Source of the DNA: Parelaphostrongylus tenuis
Lineage: Eukaryota; Nematoda; Chromadorea; Rhabditida; Metastrongylidae
Assembly: GCA_019055375.1 (NCBI GenBank)
Contig: JAHQIW010004483.1
Coordinates: 1 to 64,000, forward strand
Direction of reading: 5' to 3'
DNA length: 64,000 bases
Position numbers and translations under genes: made by a program. Shown here piece by piece: positions 11,150 to 22,235 of this stretch. A model generated the notes under the pieces. That model ran no database searches. It had not been told where the DNA came from and saw only the letters and a list, made by a program, of their open reading frames with translations. Every line of letters begins with the position of its first letter. Positions within the stretch are counted from its first letter, which is position 1.

Positions 11150-11345
11150 CGGGGCCAAGCCTTATTCTGTGGAGAAAGCTTTTCCCCTAGTTCTTTAGTA
11201 ATCATTCGATAGTTCATGTTCCGATAACTGCGACGCTCTACCTGGCTTTTGAAAAACTTTTATAGTATGCAGTAGTTTAGCAACAGCAAAGGTAAAACTA
11301 TGTTTCACACTCGGGATTCTTTGCTCGCTCGGCGGATATCTTTCC
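11150..11345 (-). repeat. Dispersed repeat family P, copy in duplication A
   Basis: Contains TTTAGTAATCATTCGATAG near 11193 and TATGTTTCACACTCGGG near 11297. Matches 34440-34690 collinearly and 26565-26820 in reverse. Confidence 0.65.
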
Positions 11346-11427
11346 GTTCAAAGTTTGAAGCTCATTTGATAGTATAAATCATGAACAAAAAGCTTTCTGT
11401 AGATTGCCGTAAAAGCAAAAATGGAAT

Positions 11428-12245
11428 TAGTGACTCGAGTGGGTACCAGCAACCTCTTCCATTTTTCCCTAACGCGTGCAAGAGTAGCCCAGTGGATCTC
11501 CCTCAATCTAGATATTCGCTGAGCATCATATCTTTCTTCTATCGCTTTCGTGAAGAAATCGGACCAGCTGGTCAGTGGTCTTCCTGTAGAGCGCTCAATA
11601 TCCCGAGGAATCCAGTGGGTAACGGCTCTCGTCCATCGGTTGTCGTCAAAGCGCATCACGTGTCCGGCCCACCTATTTTTTGATATCCTGGCGTGTAGGA
11701 CGGCGTCTCTGATTTTCGATCGTTGACGTAGGTCGGAATTCGGATCCTTTCTCTCATTTGCGAGATACGGGATACTCCTAGCATCGACCTTTCGACTGCG
11801 CGTTCGATAACGCCAAGTGATCTTTCACCCTTCTTACGTAGCGACCAGTTTCTGCTGCATACGTTAGGGAGAGAAATTGTCGAGTCGAAAAGGTGGGCAC
11901 GGAGTTGGATGTTCTTTGTCCTCTTCACTACATTTTCGGTGCTCTTAAACGTTCTCCAAGCGGCACGTTTCCTCCTGCTCAACTCGGAACTAGGTCGTTC
12001 ATCTAGTGTTTCCCGGCTAGATAGACGTAACTGAGCATTCGGAGATTGTCGTTCGTTGAGCGTGAATGGGGCATTAGAAATCCATCCGCTCCTCTATGAA
12101 CATTGTTTTCGTTAGATTTAGTTGAAGACCGATCTTTCCACAGGCGTTATCGAAATCGGTCAACATTCGTTTCGCTTGGCTGATGTTTGGTGTATGAAAT
12201 GATATCGTCACGCAAAGCTACTAAGGTGGTTTTACTGTCGAAGGT
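11428..12245 (-). pseudogene. RTE-type retrotransposon, 5'-truncated 3' fragment
   Basis: Minus-strand frames 11982-11656 and 11659-11348 encode the C-terminal tail of the RTE protein: RRKRAAWRTFKS, RAVERSMLGVSRISQMRERIR, then WTRAVTHWIPRDIERS and WATLARVREKW. The 5' end stops near 12245, just inside the FADD-containing part. The break at the end of duplication copy A suggests the insertion truncated it. This copy keeps an intact reading frame at two sites where the longer copy at 21784-24954 is mutated, so it is useful for diagnosing those lesions. Confidence 0.85.
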
Positions 12246-14400
12246 GCTGATCAGATTAGCACGAAGTTGGCCATTTTCTGTTATCTTGCCACCGTTAACC
12301 TGCGTCCTTCCCTTTTTCTAGGTGAGGACAAACTCGGTATTTTCAAAGCATGACAAACTTTTCACTAATTCACAAACTTATATCTACCTACGGTAGCAGC
12401 CAGTGTGTTCTTTCAGATGTATTTTCAGCTTGGAAGGAGTACGCTATTCCATCAATGAGAAAAAAGTGTTGCGACTTCACGATCTACCTCTGAAAATTCA
12501 GTCGAATACCGAATAATGAAAAGAGATTATCATGATGAAGATCAACGAAGGAGTCATTCAATTTTTCTGAATTACTTCTCAAATATTTTACTAGTGTGGT
12601 ATATTCTAAAACAGCTCTTTCAGACCCAGCTTATGTCTTATTCACCTCAGCCTTTCGGCATAATTTTGTCACACTTCATGCAATTCACTCAGACTCATTA
12701 CACTCCACTGCTGGACTATTTCCACAAAAAAGACGGAATTTGGAAATTGTTATAGATTATTTATTATGTAAGTATCATATTATACAAGAAGTTTAGCCGT
12801 AAACTAATTCGACTATTCGACTATAGTGACAGAGTTTTAGACGCATTATGTATTCGCTAATTAGCCTGAAAGCAAGGAATCTTCATTGTAATCTCATAGA
12901 ATGTACAAACACTAGAACTTTTTGTCTTATCTTGGGCTTACTAATCGATGGCGTCACCCAAATCCCGCATTCTATGGGAACAGTGTCAGCGGTGCGGCGA
13001 TTGTTGAGAAGTAAACTCGACTAAATCGTATACAGGTGGACACATTAGGAATCAAGATGTCATTTTTTCCTAAATATGACAATACCGCAATTGTCGTTAG
13101 CACTATAGTGATTGAAAAGTAAAGAGACTTACGTTATCGACTTCAGACGAAAACTCTCTGCTACCATCTCCAAATGTCACGCCATGACAGTTTTTGGCTT
13201 TGTGAGCCAAATGTAAATACTAAGTGAGAACAACAACGCACAGAAAACACATGCAACGCGAAGCTGCTGCATTTTCTCTCTGAGAAGGTGTTTGATAGAA
13301 AAATCTTAGAAGTAGGAGTTTTATGGCATTAGCATAATGCGAACTCTAGAAGAAGGATGCCATGGAGACAAATCATCTGCTGAAGATAGAAGAAAACCGC
13401 CATGTATCCTGAAGAACAGTTAGGTTGAAATCAGTTCATTCTATTTTGTTCGCTCCATGATACTAACCCCCAGTACTCTAATGGATTCAATTTGATGGGA
13501 TAACTCTCAAGAGCAATGTCAGAGGAAGAACAACTGTAATGCAGTGCCAACTGACGTCATTGCAGTTACGAAGAGGCGATAGCACGGGAAGGTTAGCGAA
13601 AATACAATCGTATTACTGTGCCATGCAGACTTTTCCGAACAAGTAGATGAATAGAGACAGTGATTATTATGAGAGATTTATAGGCCATTCATTGACGTCC
13701 TTTGACAGCTTCAAACCTATGAGAAGTTAGCAAGTTTTCTCGTTTACCGGTTGATGGAGATGCTTGAAAGCATCAGAGCATATGTGTTCGAGAATGCAAA
13801 TCAAATGAAGTGATATAAGAGACATGAAGAGAAGAGGGAAGGAGGGCAAAAGGAGAGCGACATTTTAGTAATTTGAACGGCGACGGATTTTGAGTAAAAA
13901 GTTGAAAATTTTGCCAAATACGAACTTGCTCAGTAATCAGTACTTTGTCACCGGACCGCAGCTGAAATTGATAAAAGGAGTTCATGATGAAGGCTTCATC
14001 GAAATTCTTTTATTGAAAATCATTAGAACGGATTCCTCATAAAACGCACTGCGGCTTTCATATACAATAGGTAGTCGCACTTCTATTGGTAATGACGCGT
14101 AGCTTCCTTAAACGGAAGAAAAGGCGAAATTTGGTTTGCACGACAGGATAATTTACCCACGTTAAAACTGATGTTTGCGATAGCAAAATTTGTACTGCGC
14201 ATTCAAATATGATTCTACGTTTAATCAGCATTTCGTAATGAAAGTTGCACTGCTGGTTGGCAAGTTTCGTTCTAAACGCACTTCTAGTTATCTATTTCTT
14301 GATCACTTCTTTAAGGAAAAGAAAACGCTTAACTCAACAAATTTATACATCCGCTAGAAGCTAAAGCGAAGAATTACGTTGTGAAACACGTAAATTGAAA
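12246..14400. other. No recognised element; one exon-like stretch at 12597-12767
   Basis: Mostly unrecognised. From about 12597 the plus strand reads YSKTALSDPAYVLFTSAFRH, then LHAIHSDSLHSTAGLFPQKR and NLEIVIDYLL, and meets a good donor (TAT|GTAAGTATC) at 12767-12768. A minus-strand frame 13985-13773 is open for 70 codons with no known motif. Either could be a host exon; neither is strong. Confidence 0.25.
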
Positions 14401-15119
14401 ATATCTATATCAAAATTCATTAAGTGTATTATGGTAACTGCGAAGGTGATGCAAAACAAATCAAAGGGCACAATTTATAAAAAAATAAAAGAGTAAGTTG
14501 TATGAAAGATTCACCGCTGCGCGTTCACCATTCGAATTTCGTTCGTCGTAGTAACGTATATCGAGGGTGTGCCTGTGTTCGCTCTTAGAACTAATTGAAA
14601 TTGTCGTGAAAAACCGCACTCATAGTGCTCTCCCGTGCTCTTCAACTTGACAAAACGCCTTCAGGTCAAAGGTCTCTATGCGCACAATTTGAAGAACCCT
14701 TGATATGACAATCATATTCAAGCGAAATTCCGATGCAACAATTAATTCTCACCGATCCGTTATACTTTATTTCTCTTACGATTTTCGAATTATCAATTTG
14801 AAGAGCTCGTGATGAAGTTGCTAGATCCAACAAACTCTCAACATAAAGTGAGATACGAGCACGAAAGACGAGTACAGAAGTTGCATTACTTTAACATTGA
14901 TTTCATGCATGAGACAGCATTCTTGCAATATAAGCGGAAAAGTGTCCTTTCCTAAAGAATGTCGTCCGCTGGTTCGAATGCTTTCTGAGACCTTGGCAAT
15001 AATCACTATCTGAATAGGTTTTGGTAGAATAATACTCAAATATCCCACCGAGAGCCTTTTGTGAGAGCGTTTAGTCCTGCGCTGTGTTTGTAAGGATTTT
15101 TTTTAGTAAATAATTCGAT

Positions 15120-15500
15120 AAGATGATAACATATTTGAACCTGTTAAGAGGTTTGTTACGAAACTTATATACTGCTACAAAAGTGCCTGTCTCCCCTTTA
15201 AGGCTCCTCAGTAGCACATTGCCCTTTGCCTCGGCTGATCCATTGGAGATATCCTTTGAGATGTGGTCGCTGCAATGTCGGGTAATTTTTCATCTGACTC
15301 ACCGTGATCTAACATACGACGCCGATTCTTTTATATGTAGGAGTATATCTCCAATAGACCTGCCCAACCATAGGACACTGTGCACTGAGGAATCTGGAGG
15401 AGCGAAGCAGGCTCCTTTTTACTGCATAAGTGTCGTAACAGACCTCACAACAGGCTCAAACATGTCATCCTGTTACCATCATTGTTTTCGGCGAGATCTA
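15120..15500. mobile_element. Fold-back element FB-A
   Basis: The two halves are inverted copies of about 175 bp. The left half has GAACCTGTTAAGAGGTTTGTTACG and CATTGGAGATATCC. The right half read in reverse has GAGCCTGTTGTGAGGTCTGTTACG and TATTGGAGATATACTC. The 126-codon open frame through it is a by-product of the palindrome, not a gene. It lies inside relic K1 and is repeated at 63516-63896. Confidence 0.75.
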
Positions 15501-15849
15501 TAAACAGTCAAGAGTAGACGTATGACTCATGGTAGACATCGAAGAAATACTTGCGGCGATCCTCTCCATTATAGCAGTAAACTTAAGTAGTATCAAACGA
15601 CAGTTGCTTAATCTTCGTGCTCTTCTTGCTCATACAGGCCATCGAGCATCACTAACTCGTGATCTCGACGATTTAAGCCTTTCTAAGAACTATTCTATCC
15701 ACTTGTTATTTGATCGAAATAGGGAAATCGTATTTTACCGTTTTCTTTCGCATGTTCCCTATCAAATAAACCGTTTCCAGAAGATCAGTACTTTTTTGGA
15801 TTCAAACATACTACAACAAGAAAAAAAATCAAAGCGGTACCTGGACTTG

Positions 15850-18400
15850 CATTGCTAGATCATTCTTGTCCTTATCTTTTGGCATCATCAGCATATGTTC
15901 TGAGAGAACATTTACATTTGCAAGCACTTGAAGAGCTATTTCCATCTGAATGACTAAAAAAGTATGGCTCGAATATCGCCCTCTTCGTCTAAGAGGAACA
16001 GTAGAGATGGGTTATAAGTCAACTCACTTTTAGGCACAGTAGCGTTCAGCTTCACGTATGGAATGAATCGTGCCCATTCAGGATTCAGGAGAAGGTGATA
16101 ATTCTTGAGGTTGCTAAAGAATTCTCGTGCTTTTTCACCCTCTTCCTTGCCTTTTCCTTTCAAATACAAGCATGTTAAGCCATGGTGATTAAAATCTCAC
16201 ATAGGAGAAGATAAAAATGGCGATTCAATATAGGGTCCAACTATCAAATCCATTGTTAAGGAAAATCGTACTACAATGTGAGTATAGTGATCGGTGAATG
16301 AAAACACGTGCATGTTAGCCTGTACATGAGAGTTGAGCTTCAAGCTTCGTCTCTTCATTTATTGATAAGGCATCGGGAACGAAGCTGCGTGAGATCTCTA
16401 CGGGATCCCCAATATCCACCTGAAGCACATGGCTCCGAGGAAGGTGCTTCCAGATAAGTAGAAGGTGAATCAATGTTTATGAATAGACAAGAAGATCAGC
16501 TCCACCTCATCAACGTCACTACGCTCTGATGGTCAAAGACTGGCAGATAATGCACGACTTTCGGTCATCTAGAGAATTTAGATCTAGCGGAATGCCATTA
16601 TCTTTTGAATAATTTCGAAAACTCGTGAGCCAGCATATTTAGTTTTTCTTTGTGTTTGAAAGTGGACTGCGTACACTGACTGAACTTTGTGTCGCTATAT
16701 ACACAAAGGCTGTGCGACCGCAGTTTACGATTTTACCAATCTCAAAAACTTTGATTATTTTTGACCAATTTCTATCTCATACTAATCAAGCACTTTATTG
16801 CCTGCTTCACTGGTTTTATCCCTTCCCTCCTGGTTGTTATCCGAAGACAATTTTGTAAAGTCGCTTTGCATTACACGTTTGGTGCTCAGTGGCTCCTACT
16901 GGTAGCGACTGATTGGTGTGATAGCAAGAAGTAGATTTACATTGCAAACGCTGAAATTTCTAAGAAACAAATTATGAAGCATGCATTATGGGACTTTAAA
17001 CTCCCAAACCTTTCTGACAACCCTTACCTTACAGACTATACAAAGGTGAAAAAATTTTGCCCCAAGTGTGGTTAATTTGACAGTGGAAGCTCATAAACCA
17101 AATTTTATGGTGTCTATCATAGCACAATCGACGTAGCTGTTCTGAAGCAAGTCAAACAGCAGTAAACTTCGCGTCTACCTTTTTCACAATTTGGATTTTC
17201 TCCTTGAGTACAGCTCGAAAACTTTATGAAGGTGAACGAGAATTATCCGAAGTTTCCACCAAATTAGACAACCAGATGTTCACACGATGTCATGTGCTTT
17301 GAGCTGAAGGCCTGAGACACGACTTACCCGTGCCAAAGGATAGGCAAAAGACATGACCGTTTGGGTTTCACATGTCAGGCAAACATCTACTAACAACTAG
17401 ATAATGATACTTTTACATAAAAAATTTTGAGGTATAGTATAATATCAGTGAAGTTGACTATTGTGAGACCGCGATCAAGAATAATATATTTTGAGAATGT
17501 ATTCTCTGTTATGAGCACATCTAAAGTGCAACTGTTTTAATTGCACTATATTTACGGCCAATAACAGTGCTCATAAAGGGCTTACATACATTGCCAGATT
17601 ATGCTGTAACACTGTTTGAATCATTCGAAAAAAGAGGATTTCATGGAAACCTTCAAAACACTAGAGGGAGAAGTGTTAATGTTACTGCAGTCTGCTCGAA
17701 TCACTCGCTGGTCATTGATGTTATATACAGGATTAAGGTGAATTACATGCGAAATTTCATCAATGGAAGTAATGAGCACTTTGAAGCTTAGCCTATTTTG
17801 AGAACTGAGAGAAAAATCACGAATAAGAAGAAAACTGCGACAGTGTTCCATACCTGAGGGCTCATAGTAGCAACAGCATCGTCGTCAAATCGATTCCTTG
17901 CCAATGATAGCCTTCAAAACATGTTTGGCGCCATCGTCTATTTGGAGATCATCAAAGAACGCTGAAATAAGTACTTCATTCTTTGAAATAAGTATAGAGT
18001 CTTTAGGGAAATAGTTGTCGTTAGAGTGAAGAGTGTGAAGGTAGTAAGAATTGTAAAATGTACGTTGACAAAACTTGAATCGCGAAAATTGGAGGCTATG
18101 ATATAACTCCATTTAAGAGAGGTGTTTACGGCATTGAAAGAATTTTACGATGAGAATAGAAGAAGGAAACGAGAAGAAATGTTTGGAAAAAAGTGATGAA
18201 CGTCCGACTCTCCTAGTGATTGCTAATGTAGCTAGTATAGGTGAAGAGAACTGTATAACCTTCCTATGTTACACTATGTGATATAATTAATATGCGGTGC
18301 ATGTGTGATATAATGTAAGCCGGTCGCATTCAACACGTGTGTTTGATCGAATGCTTTTTCCGACTTAGTGATTGTAATGCTAGTAGTTTTCTCAGTCGTA
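15850..18400 (-). pseudogene. Unrecognised gene-like relic K1
   Basis: Function not recognised. On the minus strand, exon-like blocks recur in relics K2 and K3. A block near 18000-17850 reads SKNEVLISAFFDDLQIDDGA and, after a frameshift, DDDAVATMSPQ before a donor (GTATGG). A block at 17790-17624 reads SFKVLITSIDEISHVIHLNP. A block at 16169-15957 reads EKAREFFSNLKNY, PEWARFIPYVKLNATVPKSE and LTYNPSLL. A block near 15910-15850 reads SEHMLMMPKDKDKNDLA. The shared blocks argue for an old multi-exon gene family. This copy has at least one frameshift. Confidence 0.4.
16170..16970. other. Unrecognised stretch within K1
   Basis: Short open frames only, the longest being 16652-16858 on the plus strand. 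No motif or repeat recognised. Confidence 0.3.
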
Positions 18401-19590
18401 TTCTCGGTCACCTGTAACAAGCTGATTCTCACATCTATTTTGACAGAGTGAAAGAAGAGTGTCAGTTTGCTCCAAACACGAAAAAACTTCAATACGATGT
18501 TGACCAAACTATGGTGACATGAGTCACACCTGAACACTTACGAAATTTGTGGAACCTTCGCGACATTACAAATTACTATTATTCCTCATTTCTTATCTGC
18601 TAGAAGGTAGGACTAAGCTCAGCTGAAGGAGAAGCGGAATCAGAAGTTCTGGAAGCGAAAAGTGTGCAAAAGCATTACATAAAATTTCTTGATAAAATAC
18701 CTAGCAACTTTGCGATCAGATGTTTCCATCTGCGTTCCATACCGCAAGTAACGTGAAGAGAGGACTTTGACAAGAGAATACCATTTCATCAAAATCGTTC
18801 TGCGTTATTCCTTAGGAAAAGAGTTGGATACTTATGATAAGATAAGGTGTAAGTGAGAAACAATTACTAATGACTATTCAATACCAATTTACTTGCAACC
18901 ATGTTCTGGGGGCCGATTACGATAAAATATGTGGGAATCAGTATAGATAATGACTTATGTCAGAATTTCTTCTTTTTTACCTTTTTCTTCCTGACTTCCT
19001 CGGAAAAAACTTTCTGATTGCGAGCGGTTGTGAACAATGCTTATTTGCAGAGTCATTTATGTTCATCTTGTGTTGAAAAAATGCCCTACATTTCCCCTAA
19101 ACAAGCAATATTTTAGTTAAATATCTCACTTGTTCCTCAGCATACAATATCGATAATTGCAAAAAATTCGCCAGTGTTGTCAGCATCCACTATTCTCCTC
19201 AAATTGTTTCCACATGGCTCCCTTATTACTTATCGCGTCTACCAGTCCACAGGTCTCCCTCATAGACTGTACTCTGGTCTGCAGTCGCATGGCCACGTTG
19301 CACTTCTATGCGTGACCTATAGGGCATCAGATATTAAGCAAAAGTGGTCACGTACTATCACGACATGCAGCTGAAAAAAGAGGAACCTCCTGTCTTTGCT
19401 GCGTCAATTCGCTCCTCATCTGCCTTCCTTCAGTCTAAACAATCGAAACGTCGCAGCAAATGACTGACAGTTACACTTGGAGGGTGGTTAGAAATTGCCG
19501 CCCGTAAACAAACTCATCTCTTTTCGAAAGGCCATGCGCTGGATATAAAAAGGTGAACACAGCACGAAATTCTGGTCTCACTATTCTATC
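18400..19590. other. No recognisable gene
   Basis: AT-rich. The minus frame 18537-18274 contains a candidate exon after a TTACAG acceptor, reading VTENTTEKTTSITITKSEKA, which may be an upstream piece of K1. Nothing else recognised. Confidence 0.3.
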
Positions 19591-21170
19591 CACTGATGAG
19601 CAGCCGATGCGGCATTGCTGGGACGGACGAGTACGGAGAAGATGCTAAAATTCCATTATTTATCAGGCTGTCTAAATCTTAGCGTACTATGGTAAGGACC
19701 TTCACACAATGCGCTTACTACCTACATACGAATCCCCTATAGAGGAACTGAATAATGAAAGCAGGAATGATAAGGTGAGACTCATTAGCCTGGCTGAGAT
19801 GAGAAAACATCATTCTTTTCACGCTGTCTATGACAGCGGAGACATCTGGTGCAAAAATTTGACGTGAAATGACGCTCGAAGAACGCCACATTCAGACCGG
19901 TGGATCAGAGTAAAAGATGCGCGGCGGGACGTTTCATGAATTTATCATTACAGCGAAAGCTGTCGACGGTAACAATTACAGAAGCCTTGCAATCATTTTT
20001 CAGCCACGCATGTCTGTGGTCTGTTAAAGGAGGGCCGACTTATAGAGCCCGCTACACGTGTTTCGATCTTGCGATCTCGTCAGTCGGGCAGTGACCCTTT
20101 CTCGTCTTTTGCTAATCTCTGTGGGTGCTCAGTCCCCACACTAAGAGTTGGCGATGAGGAACGTTTTACACTGGAAACGAAAGTTATGATAGATTGAATA
20201 TACTAGCCACGAGCAATCGAGTGTGCAACACTCTGTGTTTAGTGAGTTCTTCACTGAACATAGAGTGTAAAACGTTCGTCGTCGCGAACTCTTAGTGTGG
20301 GGACTGGAGCACCCACAGAGATTAGCAAAAGACGAGAAAGGGTAACTGCCTGATTGACGAGATGGCAAGATCGAAACACGTGTATCGGGCTCTATAAGAC
20401 AGTCCTCCTCTAACAGACCACTGACATGCGTGGCTCAGAAATGATTGCAAGGCATATTGAATTTTGAGCTGTGTTCTTAGAAAACACTCGACACGAAAGT
20501 TATGATTTACTGAATTACAGAAGCCTCCTTTTAAACGGTGGACACTGTAGCCTTCAGCTGGAGAGTGCCATAACGAAATAGACCACATGATAGTAAATCG
20601 AAAGCCTTTCCTAACCGAAGTTGCTGTTATTCCAAAATTCTACACAGGATTACGTCATGAGCTACATTGCGCAGTACGCGTACGTCTTTCGTTGAAAATA
20701 AAACAGCCGCCAAGAAATAACTTTTGAAAACTACCACAACCCAGTATTATTTTAATAATTAGTCTGCTTTTGGGAGGATGCTGTTATTAAAATTATCAGC
20801 GAAGAATACAATGGGCTTATCAAGCATCTTCACGCTAGCGCTACGATAGCTGGGAATGCGAAAGTCACCAAGAGTCGCTTATTTTCAAGAACACTCGATT
20901 GACACACAAATACGCAATTGTGCGCACTGAAAGCCACCAAAAAGTCGAGCAAATTTGCATACGCTGCAGAAAAGCTATAAAAGAAGATTATCAAGAAAGA
21001 AGAGCAGTTATGATCAGAGCTACCAATGATAAAAGAGCTTTTCCAAAGTTCATCGATGATCTGCCAATCACAAAACGATGGTGACTGCGCTTCTACGGGC
21101 CGACAAAACAGCTTCAACTTTCCTTCTGGAAATGGTTTAATTCTCACAGTTACACTACAAGTTTTGTTCA
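19590..21170 (+). pseudogene. RTE-type retrotransposon fragment: endonuclease and linker, split by FB-B
   Basis: The plus strand matches the 5' half of the RTE at 21784-24954, which lies in the opposite orientation. Recognisable pieces are GTDEYGEDAK near 19630, ENIILFTLSM-type sequence near 19810, and NEIDHMIVNRK with VAVIPKFYTG at 20560-20650 (end of the apurinic endonuclease; the usual SDH is changed to LRH). The linker reads CRKAIKEDYQERRAVMI near 20960-21020. It ends before the polymerase motifs. Many frameshifts and stops make it inactive. A fold-back element interrupts it at 19984-20456. Confidence 0.75.
19984..20456. mobile_element. Fold-back element FB-B inserted in an RTE fragment
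   Basis: Inverted arms of about 200 bp start CTTGCAATCATTT and end AAATGATTGCAAGG. Internally they share GCCACGCATGTC, GTGGTCTGTTA, CACGTGTTTCGATCTTGC and AACGTTTTACACT. AATTACAGAAGCCT occurs just before the left end (19973) and again at 20512, so the insert with about 55 bp of extra DNA is flanked by a 14-bp direct repeat. A relative lies at 41512-41868 in the palindrome spacer. Confidence 0.85.
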
Positions 21171-21783
21171 TAAATGTCAAGTAGCGTTTTTCCTTGACAC
21201 ACAAGAGTTATTTGCTTGGCGAAAGTACGGCTGTGTAGAGAAAATAATCCTAATGCATATACAGGATGAGAGCGAAACAAAAAATTTCTCCGGACTTCGT
21301 AGCAGAAAGTACTCGTTGTATGAAATTAGGGTGAAAAGAAATAAACGTACAGTAAGTCTCTGTTTCACGACAGCGTGCCCTCAAAGTGGATAAAGTGTTC
21401 GTTGAAGAGATCTTTTTCCACCACATGGAAAATTTCTGGTGAGTCTCATCGACTGCATAACTTACGATTTCCTCTACATGCTCAGGTGCTATTGGTGCTC
21501 AAATAACTCCTACATGCATGTAAGAAATCACTTCACAGTTGTAAACGGAATTTTTTATTGTGAGATTTAATAAGCAGAAGATCCCTTTCGACTACCATAA
21601 GAACTGTTATAGTACATAGAAGAAAGCGCCGAACCGAAAGGTGGTTTTGCTTTTGCGCACAAATTTAAACATAAACTTATCGAGATGAATCAATAATCAT
21701 TAAATATAAGAGACACTAATTCCCAACTAGCCCAAAAAAAAGCTGCCCTCTCAATAATCCGCAATTCGATTCACCTGTATCAC
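21171..21783. other. No recognisable gene
   Basis: Intergenic sequence between two RTE elements in opposite orientation. No motif recognised. It includes the A-tract at 21727 whose length differs between arms. Confidence 0.35.
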
Positions 21784-21890
21784 CTGTTGTCAGGTTGATC
21801 GTCGAGTGACTCGAGCGGGTACCAGCAACTCTTCCATTTTTCCCTATCGCGTGCAAGAGTGGCCCAGTGGGTCCTCCTCGCTCTAGGGAT

Positions 21891-22235
21891 TCACTGAGCA
21901 TCATATCTTTCTTCTATCGCTTTCGTGAAGAAATCGGACCAACGGGTCAGTGGTCTTCCTTTAGAACGCTTGAAGTCCCGAGGAATCCAGTCGGTAACGG
22001 CTCTCGTCCATCGGTTGTCGTTGAAGCGCATCACGTGTCCGGCCCACCTATTTTCGATATCCTGGCGTGTAGAACGGCGTCTCTGATTTTCGATCGTTGA
22101 CGTAGGTCGGAACTTCATATCCTTTCTCTCATTTGCGAGATACGGGATACTTCTAGCATCGACCTTCGACTGCGCGTTTGATAACGCCAAGTGATTTTTC
22201 GTCCGGCTTACGTAGCGACCAGGTTTCTGCTGCAT
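21891..22235 (-). pseudogene. RTE C-terminal domain in shifted frame
   Basis: Continues the RTE protein after the one-base deletion near 22166, reading WAGHVMRFNDNRWTRAVTDW and SDFFTKAIEERYDAQ. The following codon is TGA where the sister copy at 11510 has CGA, a C-to-T change at a CpG that ends the frame early. Downstream the old frame continues with WATLARDREKW. The domain follows the polymerase in RTE-type elements; its role is not firmly known. Confidence 0.8.

Larger units (their letters stand above)
6380..11427 (+). repeat. 5-kb segmental duplication, copy A
   Basis: Collinear with 30452-34740 (copy B, same strand), and so with 44845-48562 in the right arm. Homology starts at the shared GGAAAAAATCTTGTTTAGCAAG and runs to AGATTGCCGTAAAAGC, where a truncated RTE element begins at 11428. 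By eye most of the unit differs at about one base in ten, and copy A has roughly 0.7 kb extra (about 6890-7570), where a second version of an internal exon-like block is inserted. The unit carries unrecognised open frames, a hairpin pair and a family P copy. No transposon ends were found, so I treat it as a segmental duplication rather than an element. Confidence 0.85.

Noticed and set aside
15123..15503. 126-codon open frame as a gene
   Set aside because: It runs across both arms of a fold-back element, so its openness follows from palindrome composition; no protein motif.
17081..17100. Resemblance to a spliced-leader sequence around GTGTGGTTAATTTGAC
   Set aside because: Only partial similarity and no snRNA-like context; part of relic K1.
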